Shown here in pieces: positions 37,676 to 45,335 of a stretch of DNA of 64,000 nucleotides (positions are counted from its first letter, which is position 1; each line of letters opens with the position of its first letter). Source of the stretch: Saprospiraceae bacterium (GTDB lineage Bacteria > Bacteroidota > Bacteroidia > Chitinophagales > Saprospiraceae); the NCBI GenBank assembly GCA_016715985.1, contig JADJXD010000001.1, forward strand, positions 2,418,001 through 2,482,000. Reading direction: 5' to 3'. A model generated the notes under the pieces. That model was not told the origin of the DNA. It saw nothing but the letters and a program-made list of their open reading frames with translations, and searched no databases. A program made the translations under genes and the position numbers.

Positions 37676-38148
37676 TGGCAAATACTTACACACAAATGCA
37701 TATACAGGCAGTTTTTGCCGTACAAAACAGGGATTGTGTTATACGAAGACTCTGGAAAGACGAATTGTATAAATACATGACTGGTATAATCCAAAATCAT
37801 AATCACAGAGTGTTAGCAATAAATGGTATGCCCGACCATGTACATATCTTGTTTGGTATGCGGCCTACACAATCACTGTCTGATTTGATACAAGATATTA
37901 AGGGGGATAGTTCAAAATGGATAAATCAGAAAGGTTTTGTAAAAGGTAAGTTTTCGTGGCAGGAGGGATTTGGTGCTTTTTCATATAGCAAATCTCATGT
38001 GAATGCAGTAATTGATTATATCAAAAATCAGGAAGAGCATCATAAGAAGCAAACATTCATAGAAGAATATAAAGATTTTTTGGAGAAGTTTGGTGTAGAG
38101 TATGATGAAAGATACGTGTTTAAACCAGTGGAGTATGAGATCGATTAG
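37675..38148 (+). CDS. IS200-like Y1 (HUH) transposase
   Basis: A 157-residue single-domain transposase of the IS200/IS605 TnpA group. The HUH metal motif is DHVHIL (His55, His57) and the catalytic tyrosine is probably Tyr115 in VIDYIKNQEEHH. FSWQEGFGAFSYSKS is the family block between them. Members cut and join single-stranded DNA at hairpins. The gene is intact and sits between two arrays of palindromic 153-bp repeats, like the REP-associated (RAYT) transposases that act on host-genome palindromes. There is no TnpB nearby. Its ATG overlaps the stop of the ORF6N remnant (TGATG). Activity cannot be judged; the reading frame has no defects. Confidence 0.9.
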   Translation: MANTYTQMHIQAVFAVQNRDCVIRRLWKDELYKYMTGIIQNHNHRVLAINGMPDHVHILFGMRPTQSLSDLIQDIKGDSSKWINQKGFVKGKFSWQEGFGAFSYSKSHVNAVIDYIKNQEEHHKKQTFIEEYKDFLEKFGVEYDERYVFKPVEYEID

Positions 38149-38156
38149 TCCAAATA

Positions 38157-38517
38157 GTGCCGTTAGGCACCAGATATCGGAAGGTGCCGTTAGGCATCCG
38201 ATATGGGTAGATAATTTTAATATCACGTGGGTTTCGTCCCGTACGGGACGGGATATATTCCCGGATGCAGCTTTTTACCCATATTTCATCCCTAACGGGA
38301 TTAGTGCATGTGCCGTTTGGAACCAGATATCGGTAGGTGCCGTTAGGCATCAGATATGGGTAGATAATTTTAATATTACGTGGGTTTCGTCCCGTACGGG
38401 ACGGGATATATTCACAGATGCAGCTTTTTACCCATATTTCATCCCTAACGGGATTTTTACACGTGCTGTTAGGTACCAGATATCGGTAGGTGCCGTTAGG
38501 TACCAGATATCGGTAGG
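38157..38517 (+). repeat. Second array: 2.3 copies of the 153-bp unit
   Basis: A partial unit (38157-38211) is followed by two full units starting with TAATTTTAA at 38212 and 38365, ending at the TAATTC at 38518. Both full units have the perfect 16-bp palindrome CGTCCCGTACGGGACG. Orientation is the same as in the first array, so the transposase is flanked by direct, not inverted, copies. Confidence 0.92.
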
Positions 38518-38659
38518 TAATTCTTTGAAGTCATAAACTGTGACCTTGAACAAAGGACATGGACATAACGTCAAATACCTTCCTTATGCTTTTACAGAAC
38601 AGGGTGTACAAATGCTTTTCGCATATTTAGACAAATATGATTTTGGGACAAATAAATAA
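38518..38659 (+). pseudogene. ORF6N-domain protein remnant, copy 2
   Basis: Same junction as copy 1: the array ends with TAATT and is followed by the ORF6N second half, here closer to consensus (TVTLNKGHGHNVKYLPYAFTEQGVQML). A TAA at 38534-38536 replaces the CAA (Gln) seen in copy 1 at 37439-37441, and the frame closes at 38657-38659 after DKYDFGTNK. The gene is dead. Confidence 0.7.
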
Positions 38660-38671
38660 ATAGAGATTGGT

Positions 38672-39061
38672 ATGAAAAACGAAATCATATTATATCAAAC
38701 GGATGGATTGCCTGAGCACATTGAGGTTAGGCTCGAAGATGAAACGGTTTGGTTAACACAAGCACAAATGGCAACACTTTTTGAACAGGCAAAACAAAAT
38801 ATCAGCTTGCACATAAACAAATGTTTTAAGGAGGGAGAACTTGAAAAATTGGCAACCATCAAGGATTCCTTGACAGTTCAAATAGAACTGGAAAAATTGG
38901 CCGCTTCCGGTAATCAAATGCTAACAAACGAATCCGGGGAGATCGTAAAATTGTTTTTGTATGATAGTGCTACAAATCCTGCCAACCAGCCGGAAGACAA
39001 CACTAAACTATGGAAGAAATACTTTGATAAGTTGAAGGTGCTTTCAAAATGGGAAGTTTAA
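38672..39061 (+). pseudogene. RhuM-family remnant fused to an unrelated tail
   Basis: A 129-residue frame. Residues 1 to about 71 match the N-terminus of RhuM (virulence-associated, often next to type I restriction genes): IILYQTDGLPEHIEVRLEDETVWLTQAQMATLF and INKCFKEGELE...ATIKDSLTVQ. RhuM is normally about 330 residues. After that the frame reads ELEKLAASGNQMLTNESGEI...WKKYFDKLKVLSKWEV, which does not look like RhuM and may be the end of another gene joined by deletion. Translation may occur but a working RhuM is unlikely. Confidence 0.65.
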
Positions 39062-39098
39062 ACAGGAATATAATTTTCATCACCTAAACTCAAATCTC

Positions 39099-39686
39099 AT
39101 GACTTTCATTGATTTCATAAAGAAGTATGACTTTCCCGGTTGTGTAGTGCTCCTGGAGGGTAAACGTGATGTAAAAGAAGAAGATCAGCCATTGCTTACC
39201 GCACTTGGGCATAAACTTGCATCATCCACAAAGCACATGATTTTCAGAAGCGGGAATGCTGCCGGAGCAGATCAGTTTTTCTCTCAAGGCGTCTTTCAGG
39301 TGGATCCCAACAGATTGCATGTGATTACACCTTATACAAGCCACAGGAAAAAAACAAATGCTGACTATACATCCATTCCATTAGACAATGTAAATCTGAT
39401 GGAAGAACCGGAAGTAGTTTATCAGTCGAAGTTTAATAAAAAGACTGCCGGGTTGATAGACAAATTTGTAGCCGGTGCCCGTGATCGGTTTTCCATTAAA
39501 GCTGCCTATATCATCCGGGATACGGTCAAAGCCATCGGAACTACTGATATTCCACCTGCTACTTTTGGCATCTTTTATGACGACCTGGCAAACCCCAAAC
39601 AAGGCGGTACAGGCCATACCATGGACGTTTGTCAAAAAAATGGTATTCCGGTCATAGATCAATCCATTTGGTTTGATTGGTTGTGA
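39099..39686 (+). CDS. SLOG-like Rossmann-fold protein
   Basis: A 195-residue cytosolic protein. The pattern VVLLEGKRDVKEEDQPLLTALGHKLA (16-41), FRSGNAAGADQFFSQGV (49-65) and the C-terminal GGTGHTMDVCQKNGIPVIDQSIWFDWL fits the SLOG/DprA-LOG superfamily of nucleotide-binding folds, found in DNA processing and in nucleotide-based conflict systems. I recognise the fold pattern, not a named subfamily. It appears intact and lies between a degraded type I locus and an intact restriction pair, which suggests a defence-related role (inference). Confidence 0.6.
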   Translation: MTFIDFIKKYDFPGCVVLLEGKRDVKEEDQPLLTALGHKLASSTKHMIFRSGNAAGADQFFSQGVFQVDPNRLHVITPYTSHRKKTNADYTSIPLDNVNLMEEPEVVYQSKFNKKTAGLIDKFVAGARDRFSIKAAYIIRDTVKAIGTTDIPPATFGIFYDDLANPKQGGTGHTMDVCQKNGIPVIDQSIWFDWL

Positions 39687-39721
39687 GAATTACCTGATTT
39701 TTTTAAATGTTCATTATTAAA

Positions 39722-39750
39722 TTTGTAAAGTTCCATTATATTTACCTTTG
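39722..39750 (+). promoter_or_regulatory. Promoter reading into the restriction-modification genes
   Basis: TTTG at 39722-39725 and TACCTTTG at 39743-39750 with a 17-bp spacer form a complete Bacteroidota promoter, giving a leader of about 150 nt before the methyltransferase ATG at 39910. Confidence 0.65.
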
Positions 39751-39909
39751 ATAATTAGGTTTCACTGTTTTACAAACAGATTTAATGTAATATGTAAATC
39801 AAGAAGCTATGAAGGTTTTGTTAAAATGTAGTTGTGCATTTAAGTAAGTTAGGTCCAAGCTTAAAAAACAACGATAATTACAAAAATAAACAGAAAAACA
39901 AAAATAATA

Positions 39910-41475
39910 ATGGTAGAAAAGCAGAAGAGAGATAGGTATGAAATGCATAAGTATTGGGGGAAAAAACCCTCAAGTAACCTAAAAGAGTTGATAGAAAAAT
40001 ATTCTGCCGAAGATGATACGATTTTAGACCCATTCTCTGGTTATGGAGTGTTTTGCTGTGAAGCACTATTGCTTAACAGAAATGTTATTTCAAATGACCT
40101 AAACCCAATCGCAAACTTTATTAATGAGCAATTACTCTCAAGAGAAATTGATTTAAAAAAATTAGAAAAAGAGTGGTTAAGTATCAAAAAAGAGCTTATT
40201 CCATTTGTAAATAATTGGTATCAGTTAAATTTAGGTGATGAAAAAGTAGAATTAATAAATATTCTTCGAGACAACAATGATATTCCTATAAAAGCAAGAT
40301 TTAGAAGTACTGAAAGCAAAAAAACACAGGAAATTTCATTTACAAAAGAACAAATTCAAGAATACATTCAATTCGAAAACGACCAAATAATTGATGATTG
40401 GTTTCCTACTACTGAATTGATTGAAAATTCAAGGATATCAGCAAAAAAAGGAATGACTGTTGCTGGCTTGTTTACAAAAAGAACACTTGCTTGTCACTCA
40501 AGACTTTTGAGTTTGATTGAAAACAAATCCTCAGGAAATGAAAAAGAACTTTTTAAGCTAGCCTTCACCGCTAATCTTGCTAATTGTTCAAAATTAGTTC
40601 CGCCAATAAAAACACGAGGTGAAATGTCACAAGGTGCTTGGATGACTGGTTTCTATATTGGTGAAACGTATTTAGAAAATAACGTTCTTCAATATTTTGA
40701 GAATAGATTTACTAAAATTGTTAAGGGTAAAAAGGATTACTTAAAGTTTTTCGAAAAAGGTCTTTTCACAAAAAAGACACATTCATATTCAGTAACACAA
40801 TTTGACGCTAAGAATCTTAAAATACCAAGCGATTCAATAGATTACATTTTCACTGACCCACCTTATGGTGATGCGGTGCCTTACTTTGAACAAAGTATAA
40901 TTTGGAATTCTTGGCTAAAGTTAACTCCTGATTATATAGATGAAATTGTTATTTCAGATAGTAAATCAAGAAAAAAAAGCACATCAAACTTTGAAATCGA
41001 AATAAACGAAGCGTTTTCTGAAATAAGAAGAGTATTAAAGCTCGGTGGATATTTTTCATTGACATATCACTCTTTATCCGGATTAGAATGGAAAGCAATA
41101 ACTAATGCTTGTATTAAGAACGGCTTCGAAATGGTTGCATTTGATTGGCTTGTACAGAAAACTTTCACACCAAGACAAATTAACAGGTCTAAAAGTATTA
41201 AAGGGGATGTGTTGGTAACCTTTCAAAAGTCACCCAGTATTAAGTCAATTTTAATGGATGAAAGTCAGATTGAAGCTTTTTTTAAAAAAGAAATTGAAGG
41301 CTGGCTTTTGGAAGAGCCACTTGATACAAATGAAATCTTCTTGCGAATTATGAAAATAATATTTTCTCGTAAAATCATAATTGGCGATATAGACTTACTC
41401 AACATACTTGTTAAGCACTTTGGATTTAACGATAATAATAAATGGATATTAAATGACAAACTTGAACTTTGCTGA
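39910..41475 (+). CDS. DNA methyltransferase (amino-group type, DPPY) of a type II R-M system
   Basis: A 521-residue modification enzyme. Motif order is I first (ILDPFSGYG, 38-46, with the family's HKYWGKKP leader at 13-20), a long insert of about 250 residues that probably holds the target-recognition region, then motif IV TDPPYG (DPPY 316-319) and the VLKLGGYFSLTYHS block. This order resembles the alpha-type amino-methyltransferases; N6-adenine or N4-cytosine cannot be told apart by eye. The protein protects sites that its partner would cut. The last 23 bp overlap the nuclease gene. The codons are visibly more A/T-rich than in the flanking genes, consistent with acquisition. Confidence 0.88.
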   Translation: MVEKQKRDRYEMHKYWGKKPSSNLKELIEKYSAEDDTILDPFSGYGVFCCEALLLNRNVISNDLNPIANFINEQLLSREIDLKKLEKEWLSIKKELIPFVNNWYQLNLGDEKVELINILRDNNDIPIKARFRSTESKKTQEISFTKEQIQEYIQFENDQIIDDWFPTTELIENSRISAKKGMTVAGLFTKRTLACHSRLLSLIENKSSGNEKELFKLAFTANLANCSKLVPPIKTRGEMSQGAWMTGFYIGETYLENNVLQYFENRFTKIVKGKKDYLKFFEKGLFTKKTHSYSVTQFDAKNLKIPSDSIDYIFTDPPYGDAVPYFEQSIIWNSWLKLTPDYIDEIVISDSKSRKKSTSNFEIEINEAFSEIRRVLKLGGYFSLTYHSLSGLEWKAITNACIKNGFEMVAFDWLVQKTFTPRQINRSKSIKGDVLVTFQKSPSIKSILMDESQIEAFFKKEIEGWLLEEPLDTNEIFLRIMKIIFSRKIIIGDIDLLNILVKHFGFNDNNKWILNDKLELC

Positions 41476-42562
41476 ACTAGACGCCCGCTTCAGAAATGAC
41501 GATTTTCCAAGCATAGAAAATGATAATAGAGGCATTCGTTTTCTTAAACTAAGAAGTATGTCTCGCAGAGAGACAATAGAAGAATTTTGCAACTTGCATA
41601 ATATTGACATTGCAGAATTGCAATCAAGACAATACTTTTCTCACGTATTCGAACTTCCCAATATTACAAATGAAAATATAGATTCATTTATTAACCAGAA
41701 ATATCAAGAAGAAAGACAAACAAGAGTTGCTAATGAGGATTATTTAGTTGACCAGTTAAGTAGGTTACAATATTTTGATTGGGGTGGCTCGTTTGGCAAC
41801 AGTCTTGAAAAGAACATAGTAGATAACTATGTTAAAAAAATTCAATCTTATGAACGAATTAATGATGAAATAGAAGGGAGTTTATTAACGAGTTTAAGAG
41901 GTTACACTTTAAATTCTTGGTATAATCACTGGACTTCCATTTTAATTGAGGATTTATTCAAAGACCACGTAAATGTATTACCGACAGTTGGGTTAGTTAA
42001 AAAAATTGATTTTTTCATTAATAACATACCTTTTGATTTAAAGGTGACTTACTTTCCAGAGCAATTACTTGCACAGAAACTTAGAGATAGATGTTTTGGA
42101 AACGAATTAACTAAACTGAAACAAGTTTGCAGAACTCTTAATATTTTCATTCCAACCGATTTAACTGACAAAGAGCTTAGGCTGCATCTGTACAATAAAG
42201 TTTCAGAAGACCAAAGAGATATTGCAAGACAATTTATCTTAAATCTAAAGCAACATAAGCGTGAAATTATTTCAGAAGCCGAAGCGAATCCGACAGAGTT
42301 AAAAGTTTGGCTCTATGAAAATCAAGGTGAAGCAAGATTTGATGCATCGAATAGATTCTTTTTGGTACTAACAGATGAGACGGATATTACCAATAGTTGG
42401 AAACTAAAAAGGAATATCGTTTTTCTGAGGCAGAAAATAAATGAACATTTGGACACTATCGCTTTGGATTTAGCGAGACTCGATACAGCATTTTATTGGC
42501 GACAAACACAACAAACATTTAACTGTAAATCTGATATACTATTTATTAAACAGACAGAATAA
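41453..42562 (+). CDS. Putative PD-(D/E)xK restriction endonuclease, partner of the methyltransferase
   Basis: A 369-residue protein I do not recognise by family. A PD-(D/E)xK-like core is visible: Glu166 in SILIEDLF, Asp186 in KKIDFFI and Asp195-x-Lys197 in PFDLKVTYFP, i.e. a beta-hairpin with D...DxK. The ATG at 41453 lies inside the end of the methyltransferase gene (23-bp overlap), the usual linked layout of type II restriction-modification genes. There is no helicase or TRD, so a type II enzyme is the simplest reading. The site cannot be predicted. The nuclease call rests on three residues plus gene context. Confidence 0.72.
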   Translation: MTNLNFAELDARFRNDDFPSIENDNRGIRFLKLRSMSRRETIEEFCNLHNIDIAELQSRQYFSHVFELPNITNENIDSFINQKYQEERQTRVANEDYLVDQLSRLQYFDWGGSFGNSLEKNIVDNYVKKIQSYERINDEIEGSLLTSLRGYTLNSWYNHWTSILIEDLFKDHVNVLPTVGLVKKIDFFINNIPFDLKVTYFPEQLLAQKLRDRCFGNELTKLKQVCRTLNIFIPTDLTDKELRLHLYNKVSEDQRDIARQFILNLKQHKREIISEAEANPTELKVWLYENQGEARFDASNRFFLVLTDETDITNSWKLKRNIVFLRQKINEHLDTIALDLARLDTAFYWRQTQQTFNCKSDILFIKQTE

Positions 42563-42570
42563 AAGCCAGC

Positions 42571-42628
42571 ACCTAACACCAGAGCGTTCGTCGTGTCCAA
42601 CGGACATACCATGAACGTCCTGTTGAAT
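42571..42628 (+). other. attC-like imperfect palindrome after the restriction genes
   Basis: ACCTAAC at 42571-42577 fits the integron R'' box (RYYYAAC) and GTTGAAT at 42622-42628 the R' box (GTTRRRY), 58 bp overall. Between them CGTTC (42584-42589 region) and GAACG (about 42613-42617) pair, AACA pairs with TGTT, and a TGTCC-AAC-GGACA hairpin (42594-42606) forms the middle. The revcomp of ACCTAAC, GTTAGGT, also occurs at 39848-39854 upstream of the methyltransferase, where a cassette would be expected to begin. No integrase is in the window. Confidence 0.35.
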
Positions 42629-42770
42629 TTATACGGCCCTTAGGATAGGTATAGACTGTTTATAAATATCAATGAATCATAACTATACCGAACTAAAAGT
42701 TTTATAAAAATCAATTGACACTAAAATTTTTAGCAAAATTATCATTTTACTATTTATTCATAAAAAGTGC

Positions 42771-42778
42771 TAAATTTG
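42771..42778 (+). promoter_or_regulatory. -7 element for the secreted type IX protein gene
   Basis: TAAATTTG matches TAnnTTTG 30 bp before the ATG at 42809; no strong -33 is visible. Confidence 0.45.
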
Positions 42779-42808
42779 CAATCTCCTTTTAACACTTAAT
42801 TATTTAAA

Positions 42809-43942
42809 ATGAAACGATATTTACCTGTACTTGTAATCATACTTTTCTGTACAACAGCTTCTTATTCTCAGATTATGGTTGGAAACAGCACCTTTCCTAA
42901 GGTTGGTGATGTACTCCGAACTTTTGTTGTCACAGATAATCTTAATCAATTTAGTGCCGGATCTGTCGGTGAAAATTTATTGTGGGATTTCAGTCAGTTA
43001 GCCGGCGGAGATCCTGAAGTTCAGAATTTTCTGGAGAAAACCACAGGCAGCAACCATGAACTTTTTCCGGATGCAAATCTTCTGATCAAATTTGCAGATG
43101 ATGAAACTGAAACATATGCCAGAGCAACTACCAACAGAATAGAGATTGTGGGTTTTACCGGTCCAAATCCTGCTTTTGGCGGTGAACTCAATATTGCTTA
43201 TAATAAAAGACCACAGATCCGAAGATCACCTATATTCTACGAAACAACTTCAAGGTCAGAAGGGGAGTTCAGAGTGGAATTAAGTGCTAATATTATTCCG
43301 GATACGCTTCTTGCCGGATTGCCTATCAGACCAGACAGTATCAGATTTCAATCTACCAGTATTTCAAACGATACTATAGATGCATGGGGTAAACTCACAT
43401 TGGCAAATAAAACCTATGATGTGTTGAGAGAGAAAGCATACAGTATCAGCGAGTTTAAAATATTTGTGAAATTACCTTTCCTGGGATGGATAGATCTGGC
43501 GGCTTTGGGAGCGGGCATACCCGGCGGTGTTGGTGATGTTTTAGGAGCCGACACTACCATAACATACAATTTTTATACCAATACAATCAAAGAAACATTG
43601 GTTTCTGTAGAGACAGATTTAAGAGGTAATATATTCGGTATTACTTATGCAAATACAGGAACCGTAAGCACAGAAGATTCAAAACTCCTTACAACTTTTG
43701 ATGTTTTCCCAAATCCTGCTAAAAATGATTTGTTTATTGATATGAAGGGAAATCTCAGTGGAGTATATCGTTTTGAACTGATGAATCTTGCCGGACAGGT
43801 TGTTCATTCCAAAAACATAACAACAATCGAAAATGAAGTTATCCATTTGACATTACCTGCCTTTTCTCCGGGTTTATATGTATTAAATGTAGTTAATGCA
43901 AACGGCAGGAACGTTCAGTCTAAAAAACTTATTCTGGAGTAA
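42809..43942 (+). CDS. Secreted protein with type IX (type A) C-terminal sorting domain
   Basis: A 377-residue exported protein: Sec signal peptide (cleavage near SYSQ), a central beta-rich domain of unknown function (about 25-290) and a C-terminal sorting domain (about 300-377) with the usual landmarks FDVFPNPAKNDLFID, YRFELMNLAGQVV and SPGLYVLNV. Type A sorting domains direct passage through the type IX secretion pore and cell-surface attachment. It is consistent with the PorW/SprE-like lipoprotein at 1882. The central domain is not recognised. Confidence 0.85.
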   Translation: MKRYLPVLVIILFCTTASYSQIMVGNSTFPKVGDVLRTFVVTDNLNQFSAGSVGENLLWDFSQLAGGDPEVQNFLEKTTGSNHELFPDANLLIKFADDETETYARATTNRIEIVGFTGPNPAFGGELNIAYNKRPQIRRSPIFYETTSRSEGEFRVELSANIIPDTLLAGLPIRPDSIRFQSTSISNDTIDAWGKLTLANKTYDVLREKAYSISEFKIFVKLPFLGWIDLAALGAGIPGGVGDVLGADTTITYNFYTNTIKETLVSVETDLRGNIFGITYANTGTVSTEDSKLLTTFDVFPNPAKNDLFIDMKGNLSGVYRFELMNLAGQVVHSKNITTIENEVIHLTLPAFSPGLYVLNVVNANGRNVQSKKLILE

Positions 43943-43995
43943 GTCAGTGTTTCTTAGCTAACACCATAAAATCATTTAACTAAACTTAGACTTCT

Positions 43996-45234
43996 TTACA
44001 CCAGAATCTCAAATAACATCGGGTTGTTGTTGATGTGCTCAAAATTGATTTTGGCAGCCTTCATCCTATTTACTAAAGCGGGGAAATCTTCCTGAACTTT
44101 GAGTTCTATTCCTACAAGCGCAGGACCGGAATCCCTATTATTTTTTTTGGTATATGCAAAGTGTGTGATATCATCATCAGGGCCAAGGACGTGCAGAAAA
44201 TCCCTTAATGCGCCCGCTCTTTGTGGAAAACGGACGATGAAGTAATGTTTTCTGTTTTCCCAAAGTAATGCTCTTTCTCTGATTTCCTCAGTGCGGCTGA
44301 TGTCATTGTTACCGCCACAGATGATGATGCCTACATTCTTTCCTCTTATTTGTTCTTTAATCAGAGCCAGTGCTGAAATACTGATTGCCCCTGCAGGTTC
44401 GGTGACAATGGCTTCATCATTATACAATTGTAACATGGTGGAGCAAATCTTTCCTTCAGGTACCAGGACGACATCATCGACTATTTCTTTGCAAATATCA
44501 AAGGTCTGGTATCCTACCTTTTTGACTGCTATACCATCTGCAAAAGAGTCAATTTTATCCAACGTAACAACCTGGCCTGCTTTCAAGGATGCATGAAGCG
44601 CCGGTGCACCTTCGGACTCAACAGCAATAATTTTGGTATCAGGAGATTCCTGACGAAAGTAAGAACCAACTCCACTCAGTAAGCCGCCGCCACCTACAGC
44701 CACCAATAACACATCCAATCGATCAGGACACTGCTCCAATATCTCCAAACCGACCGTCCCTTGACCTGCCATGACATCATAATCATCAAACGGATGTATA
44801 AACGGAAGCCCCTCTAACTCGCATCGTTGGATGGCCGCATGATAGGCATCATCGAAAGTATCCCCTAGCAGCACAATGTCCACATACTCACCACCAAAAT
44901 GTTTCACCTTGGATATCTTTTGTTTAGGTGTGGTAGAGGGCATGTATATCGTGGCGTGAATACGGAGATGAGCAGCCGCAAAAGCAACGCCTTGCGCATG
45001 ATTACCTGCACTCGCACATACGATCCCGCGTGTGACGAGTGCAGGCTCCATTGCGGATATTTTGTTAAACGCACCACGGATTTTGAAGGAACGAACGACC
45101 TGCATATCTTCTCTCTTCAACCAGATGTTGCAATCATATTTTTTGGACAAAGATTGATTGCGCTGCAAAGGTGTAGTATAGACCACTTCTTTGAGCCTTT
45201 GATGCGCATCTTGTATGTCCTTTGCTCTTACCAT
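43996..45234 (-). CDS. ilvA: Threonine ammonia-lyase (threonine dehydratase)
   Basis: PLP enzyme that makes 2-oxobutanoate from threonine, the first step toward isoleucine. The 412-residue protein has the PLP lysine in SFKIRGAFNK, the glycine loop VAVGGGGLLSGVG and a C-terminal ACT-like regulatory domain (about 325-412, KHYFIVRFPQRAGALRDFLHVLG), as in the one-ACT-domain IlvA form. Last gene of the leu-ilv cluster, about 100 bp downstream of ilvC. Confidence 0.94.
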   Translation of the reverse strand: MVRAKDIQDAHQRLKEVVYTTPLQRNQSLSKKYDCNIWLKREDMQVVRSFKIRGAFNKISAMEPALVTRGIVCASAGNHAQGVAFAAAHLRIHATIYMPSTTPKQKISKVKHFGGEYVDIVLLGDTFDDAYHAAIQRCELEGLPFIHPFDDYDVMAGQGTVGLEILEQCPDRLDVLLVAVGGGGLLSGVGSYFRQESPDTKIIAVESEGAPALHASLKAGQVVTLDKIDSFADGIAVKKVGYQTFDICKEIVDDVVLVPEGKICSTMLQLYNDEAIVTEPAGAISISALALIKEQIRGKNVGIIICGGNNDISRTEEIRERALLWENRKHYFIVRFPQRAGALRDFLHVLGPDDDITHFAYTKKNNRDSGPALVGIELKVQEDFPALVNRMKAAKINFEHINNNPMLFEILV

Positions 45235-45240
45235 TTTTCT

Positions 45241-45330
45241 AAATTAAGAATTTGGAATTACGAATTACGAATGATTTGAACTATCCGCATTTCTACAAAT
45301 CCGCAAATCAATAAATCCGCAATTTCGAAA
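45241..45330. repeat. Short-repeat spacer between ilvC and ilvA
   Basis: The gap is made of overlapping copies of GAATTACGAATTACGAAT and of an AAATCCGCAAATC-type 9-mer (ATCCGCA occurs three times). It contains no gene. Confidence 0.6.
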
Positions 45331-45335
45331 TTAAA

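Noticed and set aside
37675..38148. A complete, mobile IS200 insertion sequence
   Set aside because: No clear separate left and right ends with a cleavage tetranucleotide could be recognised; the flanks are just the repeat arrays and the ORF6N remnant. I report only the transposase gene.
36660..38517. CRISPR array
   Set aside because: Units are 153 bp of continuous near-identical sequence without unique spacers, and no cas gene is nearby.
39690..39848. A second attC-like site before the methyltransferase
   Set aside because: GTTAGGT is present at 39848, but no RYYYAAC box or palindromic partner was seen 57-140 bp upstream.
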